Counted from the stretch's first letter, positions 25,794-35,170 are shown. The stretch: DNA of 64,000 nt from JAHEEL01 sp963785245 (GCA_963785245.1 CAWAUO010000005.1:62001-126000); one strand, 5' to 3'. The notes: generated from the letters alone by a model not told the origin. A program made the numbers and translations.

Positions 25794-27857
25794 ATGACGA
25801 CCGCTCGCGATCCTCGCTACGACGTCCTCTTCGAATCCGTCCAGATCGGGCCGGTGACAGCCCGCAACCGGTTCTTCCAGGTTCCGCACTGCAACGGCAT
25901 GGGCTACCGGGACCCGTCGGCATTGGCTGCGATGCGTGGGATGAAGGCCGAGGGTGGTTGGGCCGTCATCGCCACCGAGGAGACCGAGATCCACCCCTCG
26001 TCGGACGTCGCTCCCTACATCGAGGGTCGGATCTGGGACGACCGCGATATCCCTGCACACCTCCTCGTCACCGGGGCCATCCACGAGCACGGGTCACTCG
26101 CCGCCATCGAACTCGTCCATTCCGGGATGGCGGGAAACAGTATGTACACCCGGATCCCGCCGATGGGCCCTTCGCACCGGCCGACCTCTGGGGACCTCTC
26201 TCCGATCCAGGCGCGGCGCATGGACAGGCAAGACATCGCCGACCTGCGACGGTGGTATCGGGAGGCAACCGTGCGCTCGCTCGAGGCCGGGTACGACATC
26301 GTATACGTTTATGCCGGTCACAACCTCTCGACGCTTCAGCACTTCCTTTCGCCTCGCTACAACGACCGGGCGGATGAGTACGGTGGATCGCTCGAGAACC
26401 GGGCCCGATTGCTGCGCGAGGTGCTCGAGGACACGCTCGAAGTGGTGGACGGGAGAGCGGGTGTCGCCTGCCGGATCGTCGTCGATGAACTGATCGGGTC
26501 GGCTGGGTTCACCCGGGACGAGATGGTCGAACTGCTCAGCATGATCGGCGAACTGCCCGACGTGTGGGATTTCATGGTCGGCGCCTGGCCGGACGATTCG
26601 GTCACGTCCCGCTTCGGTCCAGAGAGCGAGCGGGAGGACCTCATCAGGGGCCTCAAGGACCTGACCTCGAAGCCGGTCGTCGGCGTCGGCCGCTTCACGT
26701 CTCCCGACACGATGGTTCGCCTGATCCGCCAGGGAACCCTCGACTTCATCGGTGCCGCCCGACCGTCGATCGCCGACCCATACCTGCCGAGGAAGATCGA
26801 GGCAGGGCGGACCGACGAAATTCGCGAGTGCATCGGGTGCAACATCTGTGTATCCGGCGACTTCACGATGACCCCGATCCGGTGTACCCAGAACCCGTCG
26901 ATGGGCGAGGAATGGAGGCGAGGCTGGCACCCCGAGACGATGCGGCTGAAGCAGAGCGACGATCGGATTCTCGTGGTCGGCGGCGGACCGGCCGGTCTCG
27001 AGGCGGCGATGTCGGCCGGCCGACGCGGACACGGCGTGGTCCTCATCGAAGGGACTCGGGAACTCGGCGGTCGGGTTGCGAGAGAGGCGCGCCTCCCCGG
27101 TCTTGCCGAGTGGCGGCGCGTCGTCGAGTACCGGACGGGCCAACTCGACCGCATGCGCAACGTCGAGTACTACTTCGAGAGCACCATGTCCGCCGCCGAG
27201 ATCCTTCCCTACGGCTTTGGTCACATCGCGGTCGCAACGGGAGCATCCTGGAGGAGGGACGGTGTCGGCGTTTCACGTCCAAGCCCGATCAAGGTCGATC
27301 ACCCCGTGGAACTACTCACACCCGACGACGTGATGGGTGGGCGACGCCCGGCAGGAGAACGCGTCGTGGTCTTCGACGACGACCACTACTACCTGGCAAG
27401 CTCGATAGCCGAACTCCTCGTCGAGGACGGGTCCTCGGTGGTCTACGTCACCCCGGAATCCGAAGTGGCGACGTGGACGCACAAGACCATGGAACAGCAG
27501 CGTATCCAAGAGCGCTTGCTGCGCGTCGGCGTGCGGATCGTCACATCGCACGGAGCGGAGCGCGTCGTGTCGGACGGTCTCGTCGTGCGATGCGAGTACA
27601 CGGGGCGGGAGCAACTGATCGAGTGTGGCTCGGTGGTCCTGGTCACGAGTCGACTTCCCAACGAGGCCCTCTATCTCGACTTCCTCGATCTTCGTGAGCG
27701 GTGGGGGAGTGCCGGCCTCGCCTCGGTGCGAACGGTCGGAGATGCCTTCACCCCGGGAAGCATCGCTGCGGCGGTGTGGGACGGTCACCGGTTCGCCGAA
27801 GACCTCGGCCGAACCGACGAGGCGGCCGCGTTCCCGCGAAACATCGCGGCTCTCTAG
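25794..27857 (+). CDS. Trimethylamine-dehydrogenase-like iron-sulfur flavoprotein
   Basis: A 687-residue flavoenzyme with the order OYE-type FMN barrel, 4Fe-4S site, and NAD(P)/ADP-binding Rossmann region. Cys33 in NRFFQVPHCNG aligns with the Cys that forms 6-S-cysteinyl-FMN in TMADH. The acid/base pair Tyr173/His176 (VYVYAGH) is kept. The cluster cysteines are Cys346/349/352 and Cys364 (ECIGCNICVSG...RCTQN). Trp258 (VWDF) and Trp378 (RRGWHPE) of the amine-binding bowl are kept, but the first aromatic (Tyr60 in TMADH) is Glu63. It is therefore an amine-type dehydrogenase of unknown substrate. The GGAGG eight bases before ATG 25794 fixes the start. Electron acceptor gene (ETF) not nearby. Confidence 0.85.
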   Translation: MTTARDPRYDVLFESVQIGPVTARNRFFQVPHCNGMGYRDPSALAAMRGMKAEGGWAVIATEETEIHPSSDVAPYIEGRIWDDRDIPAHLLVTGAIHEHGSLAAIELVHSGMAGNSMYTRIPPMGPSHRPTSGDLSPIQARRMDRQDIADLRRWYREATVRSLEAGYDIVYVYAGHNLSTLQHFLSPRYNDRADEYGGSLENRARLLREVLEDTLEVVDGRAGVACRIVVDELIGSAGFTRDEMVELLSMIGELPDVWDFMVGAWPDDSVTSRFGPESEREDLIRGLKDLTSKPVVGVGRFTSPDTMVRLIRQGTLDFIGAARPSIADPYLPRKIEAGRTDEIRECIGCNICVSGDFTMTPIRCTQNPSMGEEWRRGWHPETMRLKQSDDRILVVGGGPAGLEAAMSAGRRGHGVVLIEGTRELGGRVAREARLPGLAEWRRVVEYRTGQLDRMRNVEYYFESTMSAAEILPYGFGHIAVATGASWRRDGVGVSRPSPIKVDHPVELLTPDDVMGGRRPAGERVVVFDDDHYYLASSIAELLVEDGSSVVYVTPESEVATWTHKTMEQQRIQERLLRVGVRIVTSHGAERVVSDGLVVRCEYTGREQLIECGSVVLVTSRLPNEALYLDFLDLRERWGSAGLASVRTVGDAFTPGSIAAAVWDGHRFAEDLGRTDEAAAFPRNIAAL

Positions 27858-27903
27858 ATTGGATCCCGCGACTGCGATGCACTCCCGGTGGGAAGAGGGT
27901 CGG

Positions 27904-28362
27904 CTACTCCGTGAGGACCGCGAGGCGCTTGAGGCCCTTCTCGAAGTCCGGTCCGACCATCTTGTCCATGCTCCTGAAGATGCTCATGACCTTGACCATC
28001 GTGGTCTTCGGTCCGGTCATCGTCCAGGTCACCTTCGTTGCACCCTCGGTCGGCTGCAGCCGGAAGCTGGTGGTGCTCGAGGATTTGAAGGGCTTCAGGA
28101 AGTCGAGGGCGATGGTGACGTTCGTGGGCTCGGTCGCGTCGGTGATCTCCATGCGCCCCTCGCCGGCCTTGCGGTTTCCGGACCAGCTGTAGATCGCGCC
28201 GGTGCCCGAATCGGTCCCGGAGTAGGTGCGGGTCATGTCCGGGTCGAGTTCGTCCCACGGTGACCAGGACTGCCAGTTGTGGAAGTCGACGATGTGCGCG
28301 TAGATGTCCTTCGCCGGGGCGGTGATGATTGCCGAGCGCTCAACGGTGTAGGTATCAGCCAT
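27904..28362 (-). CDS. SRPBCC-family protein
   Basis: A 152-residue START-like/polyketide-cyclase fold protein (VERSAIITAPAKDIYAHIVD start, a W-x2-W-x-P-W loop NWQSWSPWDELD, and long C-terminal helix). Such proteins bind hydrophobic ligands in a deep pocket. ATG 28362 has TAATCT six bases upstream and no Shine-Dalgarno sequence, so the mRNA is probably leaderless. It ends shortly after the TMADH-like gene, convergent. Function unknown. Confidence 0.85.
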   Translation of the reverse strand: MADTYTVERSAIITAPAKDIYAHIVDFHNWQSWSPWDELDPDMTRTYSGTDSGTGAIYSWSGNRKAGEGRMEITDATEPTNVTIALDFLKPFKSSSTTSFRLQPTEGATKVTWTMTGPKTTMVKVMSIFRSMDKMVGPDFEKGLKRLAVLTE

Positions 28363-28443
28363 GGCTCGAGATTACACAGTCACCTCCGGGGCGTGAGAGG
28401 ATTTTCTGCGTCGGGCGACCAGGCGCCGAAACGCCAAGGTCGG

Positions 28444-28815
28444 CTACACGTGCTGGTCGAAGAGGATGGCATTGCCGTCGGGATCGAACACGGTGAAGCT
28501 CGCCGGACCGCTTGGCGTGTCGCCGGTCGTGTCGCCGGTTGGTTCGAGTCCGCCTGCTGCGAACTGGTCCCGGAGGACACGGACATCGGTGAAGTCCTCG
28601 ACAGGCTGGCCCAGTCCGGCCCATCCCGGGTTGAACGTCAGGATGTTGCTCTCGAACATGCCCTGGAAGAGGCCGATGACCTCGGATTGGTTGGTGACGA
28701 TCGTCCAGGTCTCGCCGTCTCCTGCGATCATCTCGAAACCCAACTTCGCGTAGAAGTCACGTGACGCGGTCATGTCCTTCACTGCCAGGCTGACCGAGAA
28801 TGCACCAAGCTCCAT
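28444..28815 (-). CDS. VOC (glyoxalase/bleomycin-resistance) superfamily protein
   Basis: A 123-residue protein of the vicinal oxygen chelate fold: two beta-alpha-beta3 repeats, beginning SVSLAVKDMTASRDFYAKLG and ending FTVFDPDGNAILFDQHV. The metal-binding pattern is incomplete (no clear His in the first strand, Glu/Asp elsewhere), so enzymatic activity is uncertain. ATG 28815 follows AAAGGGACACA. The 22-residue upstream extension is not supported. Confidence 0.85.
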   Translation of the reverse strand: MELGAFSVSLAVKDMTASRDFYAKLGFEMIAGDGETWTIVTNQSEVIGLFQGMFESNILTFNPGWAGLGQPVEDFTDVRVLRDQFAAGGLEPTGDTTGDTPSGPASFTVFDPDGNAILFDQHV

Positions 28816-29005
28816 TGTGTCCCTTTCGTTTGACTGGTGTTCGTCAACAGTACCGATGAGTGCCATGCGGTCCAGCCCCATCTCCCGGGATGCGCGTGAA
28901 CGGCCGAGACCTGCGTAGTGTGACCCACTGCCGACTCGCAGAGCGCTTCATGAACGTGAACCCCATCGCCGATCACACGACTCGCTACCAGAAGCGTGCG
29001 CGCCG

Positions 29006-29950
29006 ATGAAGGTCACGGAGCATCTCGCCGTCGCCACGGAGCCGGTCATCAGCTTCGAGATCATTCCGCCGAAGCGCGGCGGAGATCTCAACAGCCTCCT
29101 CGGTCTGATCGACGAACTCGCGGTGCACCGGCCCCCGTTCATCGATATCACCAGCCACCCGGCCGAGGTGGTCGACGTGGCGACACCGGACGGACCCCGC
29201 CGGCGGAGGACCAGGAAGCGGCCCGGGACCCTCGGCATCTGCGCTCTCATCCAGAACAAGCTCAGCATCGACGCGGTCCCGCACGTGCTGTGCGAGGGCT
29301 TCACGCGCGAGGAGAGCGAGGACTTCCTCATCGAACTGCACTACCTCGGCATTGACAACGTGTTCGCGATCAGAGGTGACACGGCCGAGCATCGGAACTC
29401 CCTCGACGGGGGCCGAACTCGCAACAACTATGCGAGCGACCTCATTGGTCAGATCACCGCCATGAACCAGGGACGCTTCCTCGACGGGCTTGCCGATGCA
29501 TCCCCGACCGAGTTCTGCGTGGGTGCGGCCGGCTACCCGGAGACGCACGCCGAGGCACCCGACCTGCTCGCCGACGTGGCCCGGGTGAAGCAGAAAGTCG
29601 ATGCCGGCGCAGAGTACATCGTGACGCAGATGTTCTTCGACAACCGCCACTACTTCTCGTTCGTCGATGAGTGCAGGAGGCAGGGGGTCGACGTGCCGAT
29701 CATCCCCGGCCTGCGGATCCTCACGAGTCCACGCCAGTTGGAGAGCATTCCACGGGCGTTCCATTGCGAGATCCCCGAGGCGCTGAGCCACGAGATCGAG
29801 GCGGCACCCAAGCGAACCAGAGACATCGGGGCCGCCTGGGCCGTCGAGCAGGTGACCGAGCTTCTCGAATCCGGGGCGCCGTCGGCCCACTTCTTCGTGA
29901 TGTCGAGTGCCCGAGCCGTCAACGAGGTGCTGGCGAGGGCCGGGCTGTAA
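29006..29950 (+). CDS. metF: Methylenetetrahydrofolate reductase family protein
   Basis: A 314-residue TIM-barrel flavoprotein that would reduce 5,10-methylene-THF to 5-methyl-THF using FAD, supplying methyl groups for methionine. The catalytic Glu is Glu18 in ISFEIIPP. The folate-binding segment DNVFAIRGD and the later EYIVTQMFFDNRHYFSFVDE and IIPGLRILTS motifs are present. Length fits MetF. The N-terminal ATG 29006 is six codons before the conserved TEPVISFEI; the leader has no clear ribosome binding site. A terminator hairpin follows. Cofactor preference (NADH or other) cannot be read. Confidence 0.88.
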   Translation: MKVTEHLAVATEPVISFEIIPPKRGGDLNSLLGLIDELAVHRPPFIDITSHPAEVVDVATPDGPRRRRTRKRPGTLGICALIQNKLSIDAVPHVLCEGFTREESEDFLIELHYLGIDNVFAIRGDTAEHRNSLDGGRTRNNYASDLIGQITAMNQGRFLDGLADASPTEFCVGAAGYPETHAEAPDLLADVARVKQKVDAGAEYIVTQMFFDNRHYFSFVDECRRQGVDVPIIPGLRILTSPRQLESIPRAFHCEIPEALSHEIEAAPKRTRDIGAAWAVEQVTELLESGAPSAHFFVMSSARAVNEVLARAGL

Positions 29951-29955
29951 GAAGA

Positions 29956-29986
29956 GAGGGTCATGGCCCGATCGGCCATGACCCTC
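29956..29986. terminator. 13-bp hairpin after metF
   Basis: GAGGGTCATGGCC and GGCCATGACCCTC form a perfect 13-bp stem with a five-base loop, five bases past the metF stop and ahead of the convergent OsmC gene's end at 30010. A short CCCGGTT run follows rather than a U-tract. Probably bidirectional. Confidence 0.75.
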
Positions 29987-30009
29987 CCGGTTGATGTCTC
30001 CTGCGGTGG

Positions 30010-30441
30010 CTAGACGAGGGTCGCTTCGATGGTGATCTCGACGTTGCCGACCAGCGCGTTGCTCACCGGGCAGCCGTCCTTGGCCTGGGCCGCGAGCTCG
30101 GCGAATTCGTCTGCGCCGATGCCGGGGACCTGACCAACCACTGACAGCGCCATTGTCGTGATGCGCATGCCGGCGTCGGTCTTGGCGAAGGTCGCGACGC
30201 CCGACGTGTCGAGCTGGGTCGCGACATGGCCCGCGCCGGCGAGGATGTTGCTGAACGCCATCGAGTAGCAGGCCGCGTGTGCCGCCGCGATCAGCTCTTC
30301 GGGGCTGGTCTTGCCTTGGGCGGCCTCGGTACGGCTCGCCCAGCTGACCGGCATCGTCCCGGCCGCGCCGGAGTCGAGCGATACGGTCCCTGATCCGCTG
30401 AACAGATCGCCATTCCAGGTTGCGGTGCCCTTGCTCTTCAT
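30010..30441 (-). CDS. OsmC-family peroxide reductase
   Basis: A 143-residue Ohr/OsmC fold protein of the OsmC (not Ohr) type. The two redox cysteines are Cys58 (AAAHAACYSMAFSN) and Cys124 (KDGCPVSNAL); they would cycle through a disulfide when reducing organic peroxides. AGGAGAGAC directly precedes ATG 30441, rejecting the longer upstream frame. The 5' neighbour is a SagB-type nitroreductase on the same strand, 136 bases away. Stress role inferred from family. Confidence 0.92.
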   Translation of the reverse strand: MKSKGTATWNGDLFSGSGTVSLDSGAAGTMPVSWASRTEAAQGKTSPEELIAAAHAACYSMAFSNILAGAGHVATQLDTSGVATFAKTDAGMRITTMALSVVGQVPGIGADEFAELAAQAKDGCPVSNALVGNVEITIEATLV

Positions 30442-30577
30442 GTCTCTCCTCGTTTCTTGTGAGCGATCGCCGCTCGCTTCTGGATATGCCGGGCGGTCCG
30501 CCCGGCCTGCGGCAAGCTCATGTCGGCCCGAACCGCAGTACGCGAACTGTACCGGTGACCCTTTGCCCAAATCGGGC

Positions 30578-31213
30578 CTATTTCGATTGATTCGAGCCGG
30601 TCCCGGCCCGGAGCGCCTGCGCGTTCCGGTGACCGACCGGGAAGACGTACAGCGGCACGTGCTCGGCGGGCAGAGCCAGGACGCGGGAGACGGCATCGTC
30701 GTCGAACGAACCAACCGGGACCGTGCCCAACCCGAGCGCGGTGACCTCGAGCATCAGGTTCTGGCCGACGTGCCCGACCTCCATGTGGACGTAGCGCACG
30801 GAGCGCTCTCCGTACTTCACCGCCGTGCGCTCGAAGACCCCAGCGATGACGAAGATGGCTGCTGCGTCACGCACCGCGTCCTGCTCGGCGGCCTCCTGAT
30901 AGAGCGCCGGCCGGATGTCATCGGCGGAGACCATCTCGAGGTCGTGACTCGCCGGCCGGTAGCGCAGAACGCCCCGTTCGTTGAGGACGTAGATCTCGAC
31001 TGGGTAGGTCGCTCCTGCCGATGGAGACGTCCGGTTGCCATCTGGCGTCAACCCCTGCATCGACCACAGCAAGAGTGACAGCTCGGCGTCGGAGAGCGAC
31101 TCGTTGCTGAGTTGCCGGATCGACCGGCGAGTCGAGAGGGCGTCGTCGAGGCTGACGGTGCCGGGTGACGGTGGCGGGAGCTCGATGGTCGGGCGCGACG
31201 ATGTGGAATCCAC
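30578..31213 (-). CDS. Nitroreductase, SagB/ThcOx-type
   Basis: A 211-residue FMN-dependent oxidoreductase with the landmark STRRSIRQLSNESLSDAELS, the phosphate-contacting SPSAGATYPVEIYVLNERG, and the C-terminal GLGTVPVGSFDDDAV. In SagB/ThcOx enzymes it oxidises thiazolines or oxazolines in RiPPs, but here no precursor, YcaO or TOMM cyclase is adjacent. It could be a free nitro- or ene-reductase of this branch. Start ATG 31213 begins with Ser/Pro-rich residues; AGGAGAT lies five to six bases upstream. Confidence 0.85.
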   Translation of the reverse strand: MDSTSSRPTIELPPPSPGTVSLDDALSTRRSIRQLSNESLSDAELSLLLWSMQGLTPDGNRTSPSAGATYPVEIYVLNERGVLRYRPASHDLEMVSADDIRPALYQEAAEQDAVRDAAAIFVIAGVFERTAVKYGERSVRYVHMEVGHVGQNLMLEVTALGLGTVPVGSFDDDAVSRVLALPAEHVPLYVFPVGHRNAQALRAGTGSNQSK

Positions 31214-31282
31214 GAGATCTCCTCAGGTGTACGGTGATCGCGACGATAGTCCCGACCACCGCAGCCCAATCCAGGGTTGCGA

Positions 31283-31777
31283 CTACTCCGGTGTGCCCGT
31301 CTGGACGACGCGCACGCACAGGAACTCGTCGACGTTGAAGACGCGCAGGCTGGTCTGCTCGCCGGGCGGCACGAACTCGAGCGCCTCCGCGGCATCGATG
31401 ATCTCCGGGCGGTCGACCTGATAGGTCTCGCCTTCGTGGACGATGACCGCCGAACCGGCGGCGACAACGTTCTTCAGCCAATCAGGGCTGGTGCCATACG
31501 GCAGGGCGATGACGAAGCCATCCGTCGTCGCGAACGGGCCGATCGGCGTCTCGTACTCGGCCCCCGACACACGGCCGACGTGACGGATGACTCCGGCATA
31601 CGCCCCCGGCTTCCCCGCGGTCTTCATGGCTCGCGGATTCATCACCTTGCGGTTCATTCGGCGAACGGCCGTGGTCACCGGCGGGTATTTCGTGCGCATG
31701 CCGATCGCGAAGACAGCTCCAATTGCCGCAACGGCGATGAGGAGCGCACCGAGTGCGGCTCCGATCAATCTGATCAT
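31283..31777 (-). CDS. F420-type nitroreductase family protein (Ddn-like)
   Basis: A 164-residue membrane-anchored protein of the F420-binding split-beta-barrel family. An N-terminal TM helix (residues 1-23) leads to the conserved region RHVGRVSGAEYETPIGPFAT and ALPYGTSPDWLKNVVAAGSA, which contacts a deazaflavin. Members reduce quinones or xenobiotics with F420H2. AGGAGG five to seven bases upstream fixes ATG 31777. The gene diverges from pabBC. Substrate unknown; F420 use is inferred from the family. Confidence 0.82.
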   Translation of the reverse strand: MIRLIGAALGALLIAVAAIGAVFAIGMRTKYPPVTTAVRRMNRKVMNPRAMKTAGKPGAYAGVIRHVGRVSGAEYETPIGPFATTDGFVIALPYGTSPDWLKNVVAAGSAVIVHEGETYQVDRPEIIDAAEALEFVPPGEQTSLRVFNVDEFLCVRVVQTGTPE

Positions 31778-31878
31778 GAAGACCTCCTGGCACCGAGTGT
31801 GTCTGGTCAGCGTAGGCAGCTGGCCGGTCGTGCACGCCGGGGCCGGTGGAGAGAACGACAGCGGGGTACGCTCGGCGG

Positions 31879-33660
31879 ATGACGCCTGCGGCCCGCCTCG
31901 ACGATCTGCGCCCCGATCGGCGGCGTTCGGCCGCATTCGGCGACTCCGTCGGGGAGATCGTTGCCTCCGCCGTCGATGAGGTGGTTCCTGCGCTCTCTCG
32001 GTTGCAGCAGGTGGCAGCGGATGGTCTCTGGGCGGTCGGATTCATCGGCTATGAGGCTGCGCCGGCGTTCGATCCCAACCTGTCGGTGTTGCCGCGTGTC
32101 ACCGGCACCTACCACAGCGATCTTCCCTTGCTCTGGTTCGGTCTCTTCGAGTCCCGGGTACTCAATCCCGAACCCGCCGCCGACCTCGGAACCTACACCG
32201 TGTCGCCGTGGCGTTGGCTGGATGATCGGTCGACGTTCGAGCGCGCGGCCGAGACCATTCGCGATCACATCATCGCGGGGGACACCTATCAGGCGAACTA
32301 CACCACCCGGCTTCGGGCCGACTTCTCCGGTGACGCTCTTGCTTTCTATCACGACCTCGCTTCGGCGCAGTCCGGGGGCTACGGCGCATACCTCGATACC
32401 GGCCGCTTCCAGATCGCGAGTGCTTCGCCGGAACTCTTCTTCAACCGGCACCCGGCGGGAGGCGGACCCGATCGGCTCGTGACACGCCCGATGAAAGGGA
32501 CCGCCCCTCGCGGCAGGTGGGCTGCCGAGGATGAGATTCGGCGCCGCGAGCTCGAACTCTCAGCAAAGGACCGGGCCGAGAATCTGATCATCGTCGACCT
32601 GCTTCGAAACGACCTCGGGCGAGTTGCCGAGTTCGGCTCGGTCGCGGTCGAGGGGCTGATGGCGATCGAGCGATACGACACGGTCTGGCAGATGACCACC
32701 ACCGTGCTCGGCGACGTCGATCGCCAGAAGCCGCTCGTCGATGTCCTCGCGGGCCTGTTCCCGTGTGGCTCGATCACCGGCGCCCCCAAAGTGCGGTCGA
32801 TGGAGATCATCAGCGATCTCGAGTCCGCTCCGCGCGGTGTCTACACGGGAGCGATCGGGTACGTGGCGCCGCCCGGTATCCCGGGTCCCCGTGCCTCGTT
32901 CAGTGTCGGCATCCGGACGGTCGTCATCGACGGCGACACCGGACACGCCGAGTACGGCGTCGGAGGAGGGATCACCTTCGACTCCGATCCGGGGGCCGAG
33001 TACGAAGAGGCGGCGGTCAAGGCTCGGATCCTCGGCTACGGACGGTCGGATTTCGATCTGCTCGAGACCATGCGATGGAGCCCCAAAGACGGCTGGTACT
33101 GGCTGGACCAACACCTCGACCGGCTTGTCTCGTCGGCCGACTACTTCGACGTGCCGCTGGACCGGCAGGCGGTGGTCCGGCAGCTCGCGGCTGCGATCGA
33201 AGGTTGTGGCGATTCGCGAGTCCGTCTCACGGTGAGCCGGCGGGGCCACGTCGACATCGCGGTGCACCCGCACGGGGACGGTCCGGATCGGCCGGTGACC
33301 GTCGCCATTGATCCCGAACCGGTCGACACATCGAGTCCCTTTCTCTATCACAAGACCACGAGACGCAACACCTACGATGATCGTCGTGCCCGCCATCGCG
33401 GGGTCGAGGACGTCCTGCTCGTCAACGAACTCGGTGAGATCACTGAGTCGACCATCGCGAACGTCGCGATCAAGCTCGCGGGGGAGTGGGTGACGCCACC
33501 GATCGAGGCAGGCTGTCTCCCCGGGATCTATCGGCAGGTCCTCATCGGCGATGGCCGCCTCGTTGAGCGGCCGATTCGCATCAACGACCTCGAACACTGC
33601 GAGGGGATCGCGCTGCTGAATTCCGTGCGGCTGTGGCGCGAAGCCGAGATCGTGATCTGA
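31879..33660 (+). CDS. PabB-PabC fusion (aminodeoxychorismate synthase I / ADC lyase)
   Basis: A 593-residue fusion for folate p-aminobenzoate synthesis. Residues ~1-370 are a chorismate-binding domain (DTYQANYTTRL; VTRPMKGTAPRG; NLIIVDLLRNDLGRVA; GSITGAPKVRSMEII). Residues ~375-593 are a class IV aminotransferase-like lyase with the PLP lysine Lys492 in LYHKTTRRN. The two parts turn chorismate to aminodeoxychorismate (with a PabA glutaminase encoded elsewhere) and then to PABA. ATG 31879 has TACGCT six bases upstream and no Shine-Dalgarno, so the mRNA is probably leaderless. Confidence 0.9.
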   Translation: MTPAARLDDLRPDRRRSAAFGDSVGEIVASAVDEVVPALSRLQQVAADGLWAVGFIGYEAAPAFDPNLSVLPRVTGTYHSDLPLLWFGLFESRVLNPEPAADLGTYTVSPWRWLDDRSTFERAAETIRDHIIAGDTYQANYTTRLRADFSGDALAFYHDLASAQSGGYGAYLDTGRFQIASASPELFFNRHPAGGGPDRLVTRPMKGTAPRGRWAAEDEIRRRELELSAKDRAENLIIVDLLRNDLGRVAEFGSVAVEGLMAIERYDTVWQMTTTVLGDVDRQKPLVDVLAGLFPCGSITGAPKVRSMEIISDLESAPRGVYTGAIGYVAPPGIPGPRASFSVGIRTVVIDGDTGHAEYGVGGGITFDSDPGAEYEEAAVKARILGYGRSDFDLLETMRWSPKDGWYWLDQHLDRLVSSADYFDVPLDRQAVVRQLAAAIEGCGDSRVRLTVSRRGHVDIAVHPHGDGPDRPVTVAIDPEPVDTSSPFLYHKTTRRNTYDDRRARHRGVEDVLLVNELGEITESTIANVAIKLAGEWVTPPIEAGCLPGIYRQVLIGDGRLVERPIRINDLEHCEGIALLNSVRLWREAEIVI

Positions 33661-33741
33661 GCGGGCGCGGTCGTCGGCCGGAGTCATCCGAAACCAGGTC
33701 AAGACATCGGTCGAGCAGCGAGTTGGCGACGCGCGCCGCTA

Positions 33742-33761
33742 GAACCCGACCTCACGGGTTC
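33742..33761. terminator. Hairpin after pabBC
   Basis: GAACCCG, six-base loop, CGGGTTC forms a 7-bp stem about 80 bases past the pabBC stop and 100 bases before the MFS gene. There is no U-tract. A weak terminator candidate. Confidence 0.4.
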
Positions 33762-33860
33762 CGGGCCATGCAGCCACCAGCAACCGCAACACTTGTGCCA
33801 GCCTGGAGGGCAGAGCACCCATGACCAACCGAGATGCGAGAGGGGTCAGGTGATCGCGCA

Positions 33861-35141
33861 ATGAGTCCGTTGATCACGCCACCCGATTCCGACCGCACCC
33901 GACGCCCCTTTGTCGGCTGGCGGATTGCAGTCCTGGCGACGATCACCGGGGCCATGACCGGCCCTGGCCAGACGATCGGCGTATCCGTCTTCGTTGACCC
34001 GATCATCGGCGACCTCGGCCTCACCCGGTCTCAGGTATCGGCGGCCTACCTCGTCGGAACGCTGCTGGGAGCGATCGCCCTCGTGCGGGTGGGACGTTGG
34101 ATCGACCAGGTCGGATCCAAGCGCGCCATGACGTGGATCGGTGTGGCGTTCGGTGTGGGCCTGGTTGTGATGAGCGGCGTGAACGGACTCGTGACGCTAG
34201 TGGTCGGATTCACCTTGATCCGGTGGCTCGGGCAGGGGTCTCTCGGCCTGGTGAGCACGGTTTCGATCACGCACTGGTTTGAGCGGCGGCGCGGCCTCGT
34301 GTTCGGTGTGTCGTTCACGGTTGTGAGCGCCTTGATGGCGCTGACCCCGGTCTTCCTCGGGTTGGCGGTTGAGGCGTACGGCTGGAGGTCGGCGTGGATG
34401 ATCGCGGCTGCTGCGGTCTGGATCGTCGTCGTGCCGATCGCTCGGTTCGGCATTGTCGACCGGCCTGCCGACGTGGGGCAGTATGTCGATGGCGATGTTT
34501 CGCCGCCGGTGCACGGTGACCTCGGCGCCGCGTCCCTGTCCCGCTCGCGGAGAGAGGCTCTCGTTGAGTCGCGATTCTGGCTGCTGAACGCCGCAGTCGC
34601 GACGACGGCGATGCTTGTCACCGCGCTGAACTTCCACCAGATTTCCATCCTCGGCGAGGAGGGCCTCACCGCGACCGAGGCGGCAACCATGTTCCTGCCA
34701 CAGGTGGTTGGTGCGATCGTGGCGGGTCTCATCGTCGGAGCCTTGGCTGATCGGATTCCGGCGCGATTCCTGGTGGCACTGTCGATGGCGCTGTTGGTAT
34801 GCAGCCTGCTGTTGGTCTCGGTCGTTCGGCCCGGCTGGCCGGTTGTCGTCTACGCCATCTTGCTTGGCGCATCTGCCGGCGCGCAGCGACCTCTCGTCGC
34901 GACCCTGCTTCCGCGTTGGTACGGACTCATCCACATTGGGGCGATTCAGGGTGTGTCGGCCCTCCTCGGGGTTGCAGCGTCTGCGACGGGGCCGCTGGCA
35001 CTCTCCTTGGTCAGCGGATGGATGGGAGGCTACGGCCCTGCGGCACTGCTCCTCTCCGTCGTTCCGCTGCTCATCGGTGTCGCGACGCTCGCCATCGACG
35101 AACCAGAGTTCGTGCCTCGAACCGTCCCGGCGGGACGCTGA
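33861..35141 (+). CDS. MFS transporter (OFA/oxalate-formate-like)
   Basis: A 426-residue, 12-TM major facilitator transporter. Helix 1 segment TITGAMTGPGQTIGVSVFVD and the following LGLTRSQVSAAYLVGTLLGA fit the monocarboxylate/OFA branch. The loop 2-3 motif is GRWIDQVGSKRAM. Loop 8-9 has ALADRIPARFL. Substrate unknown; small carboxylates are typical for the branch. ATG 33861 is chosen because homology begins there; the upstream GTG in AGGTGATCG is an alternative. Confidence 0.85.
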   Translation: MSPLITPPDSDRTRRPFVGWRIAVLATITGAMTGPGQTIGVSVFVDPIIGDLGLTRSQVSAAYLVGTLLGAIALVRVGRWIDQVGSKRAMTWIGVAFGVGLVVMSGVNGLVTLVVGFTLIRWLGQGSLGLVSTVSITHWFERRRGLVFGVSFTVVSALMALTPVFLGLAVEAYGWRSAWMIAAAAVWIVVVPIARFGIVDRPADVGQYVDGDVSPPVHGDLGAASLSRSRREALVESRFWLLNAAVATTAMLVTALNFHQISILGEEGLTATEAATMFLPQVVGAIVAGLIVGALADRIPARFLVALSMALLVCSLLLVSVVRPGWPVVVYAILLGASAGAQRPLVATLLPRWYGLIHIGAIQGVSALLGVAASATGPLALSLVSGWMGGYGPAALLLSVVPLLIGVATLAIDEPEFVPRTVPAGR

Positions 35142-35170
35142 TCCTCTCGGCAGAGTGAGCGAACGGCGGG

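Noticed and set aside
28816..29005. Possible riboswitch ahead of metF
   Set aside because: The leader has no recognisable SAM, cobalamin or folate riboswitch core and no terminator hairpin.
30578..31213. RiPP maturation cluster around the SagB-type nitroreductase
   Set aside because: No precursor peptide, YcaO or E1-like partner is found in the neighbouring 10 kb.
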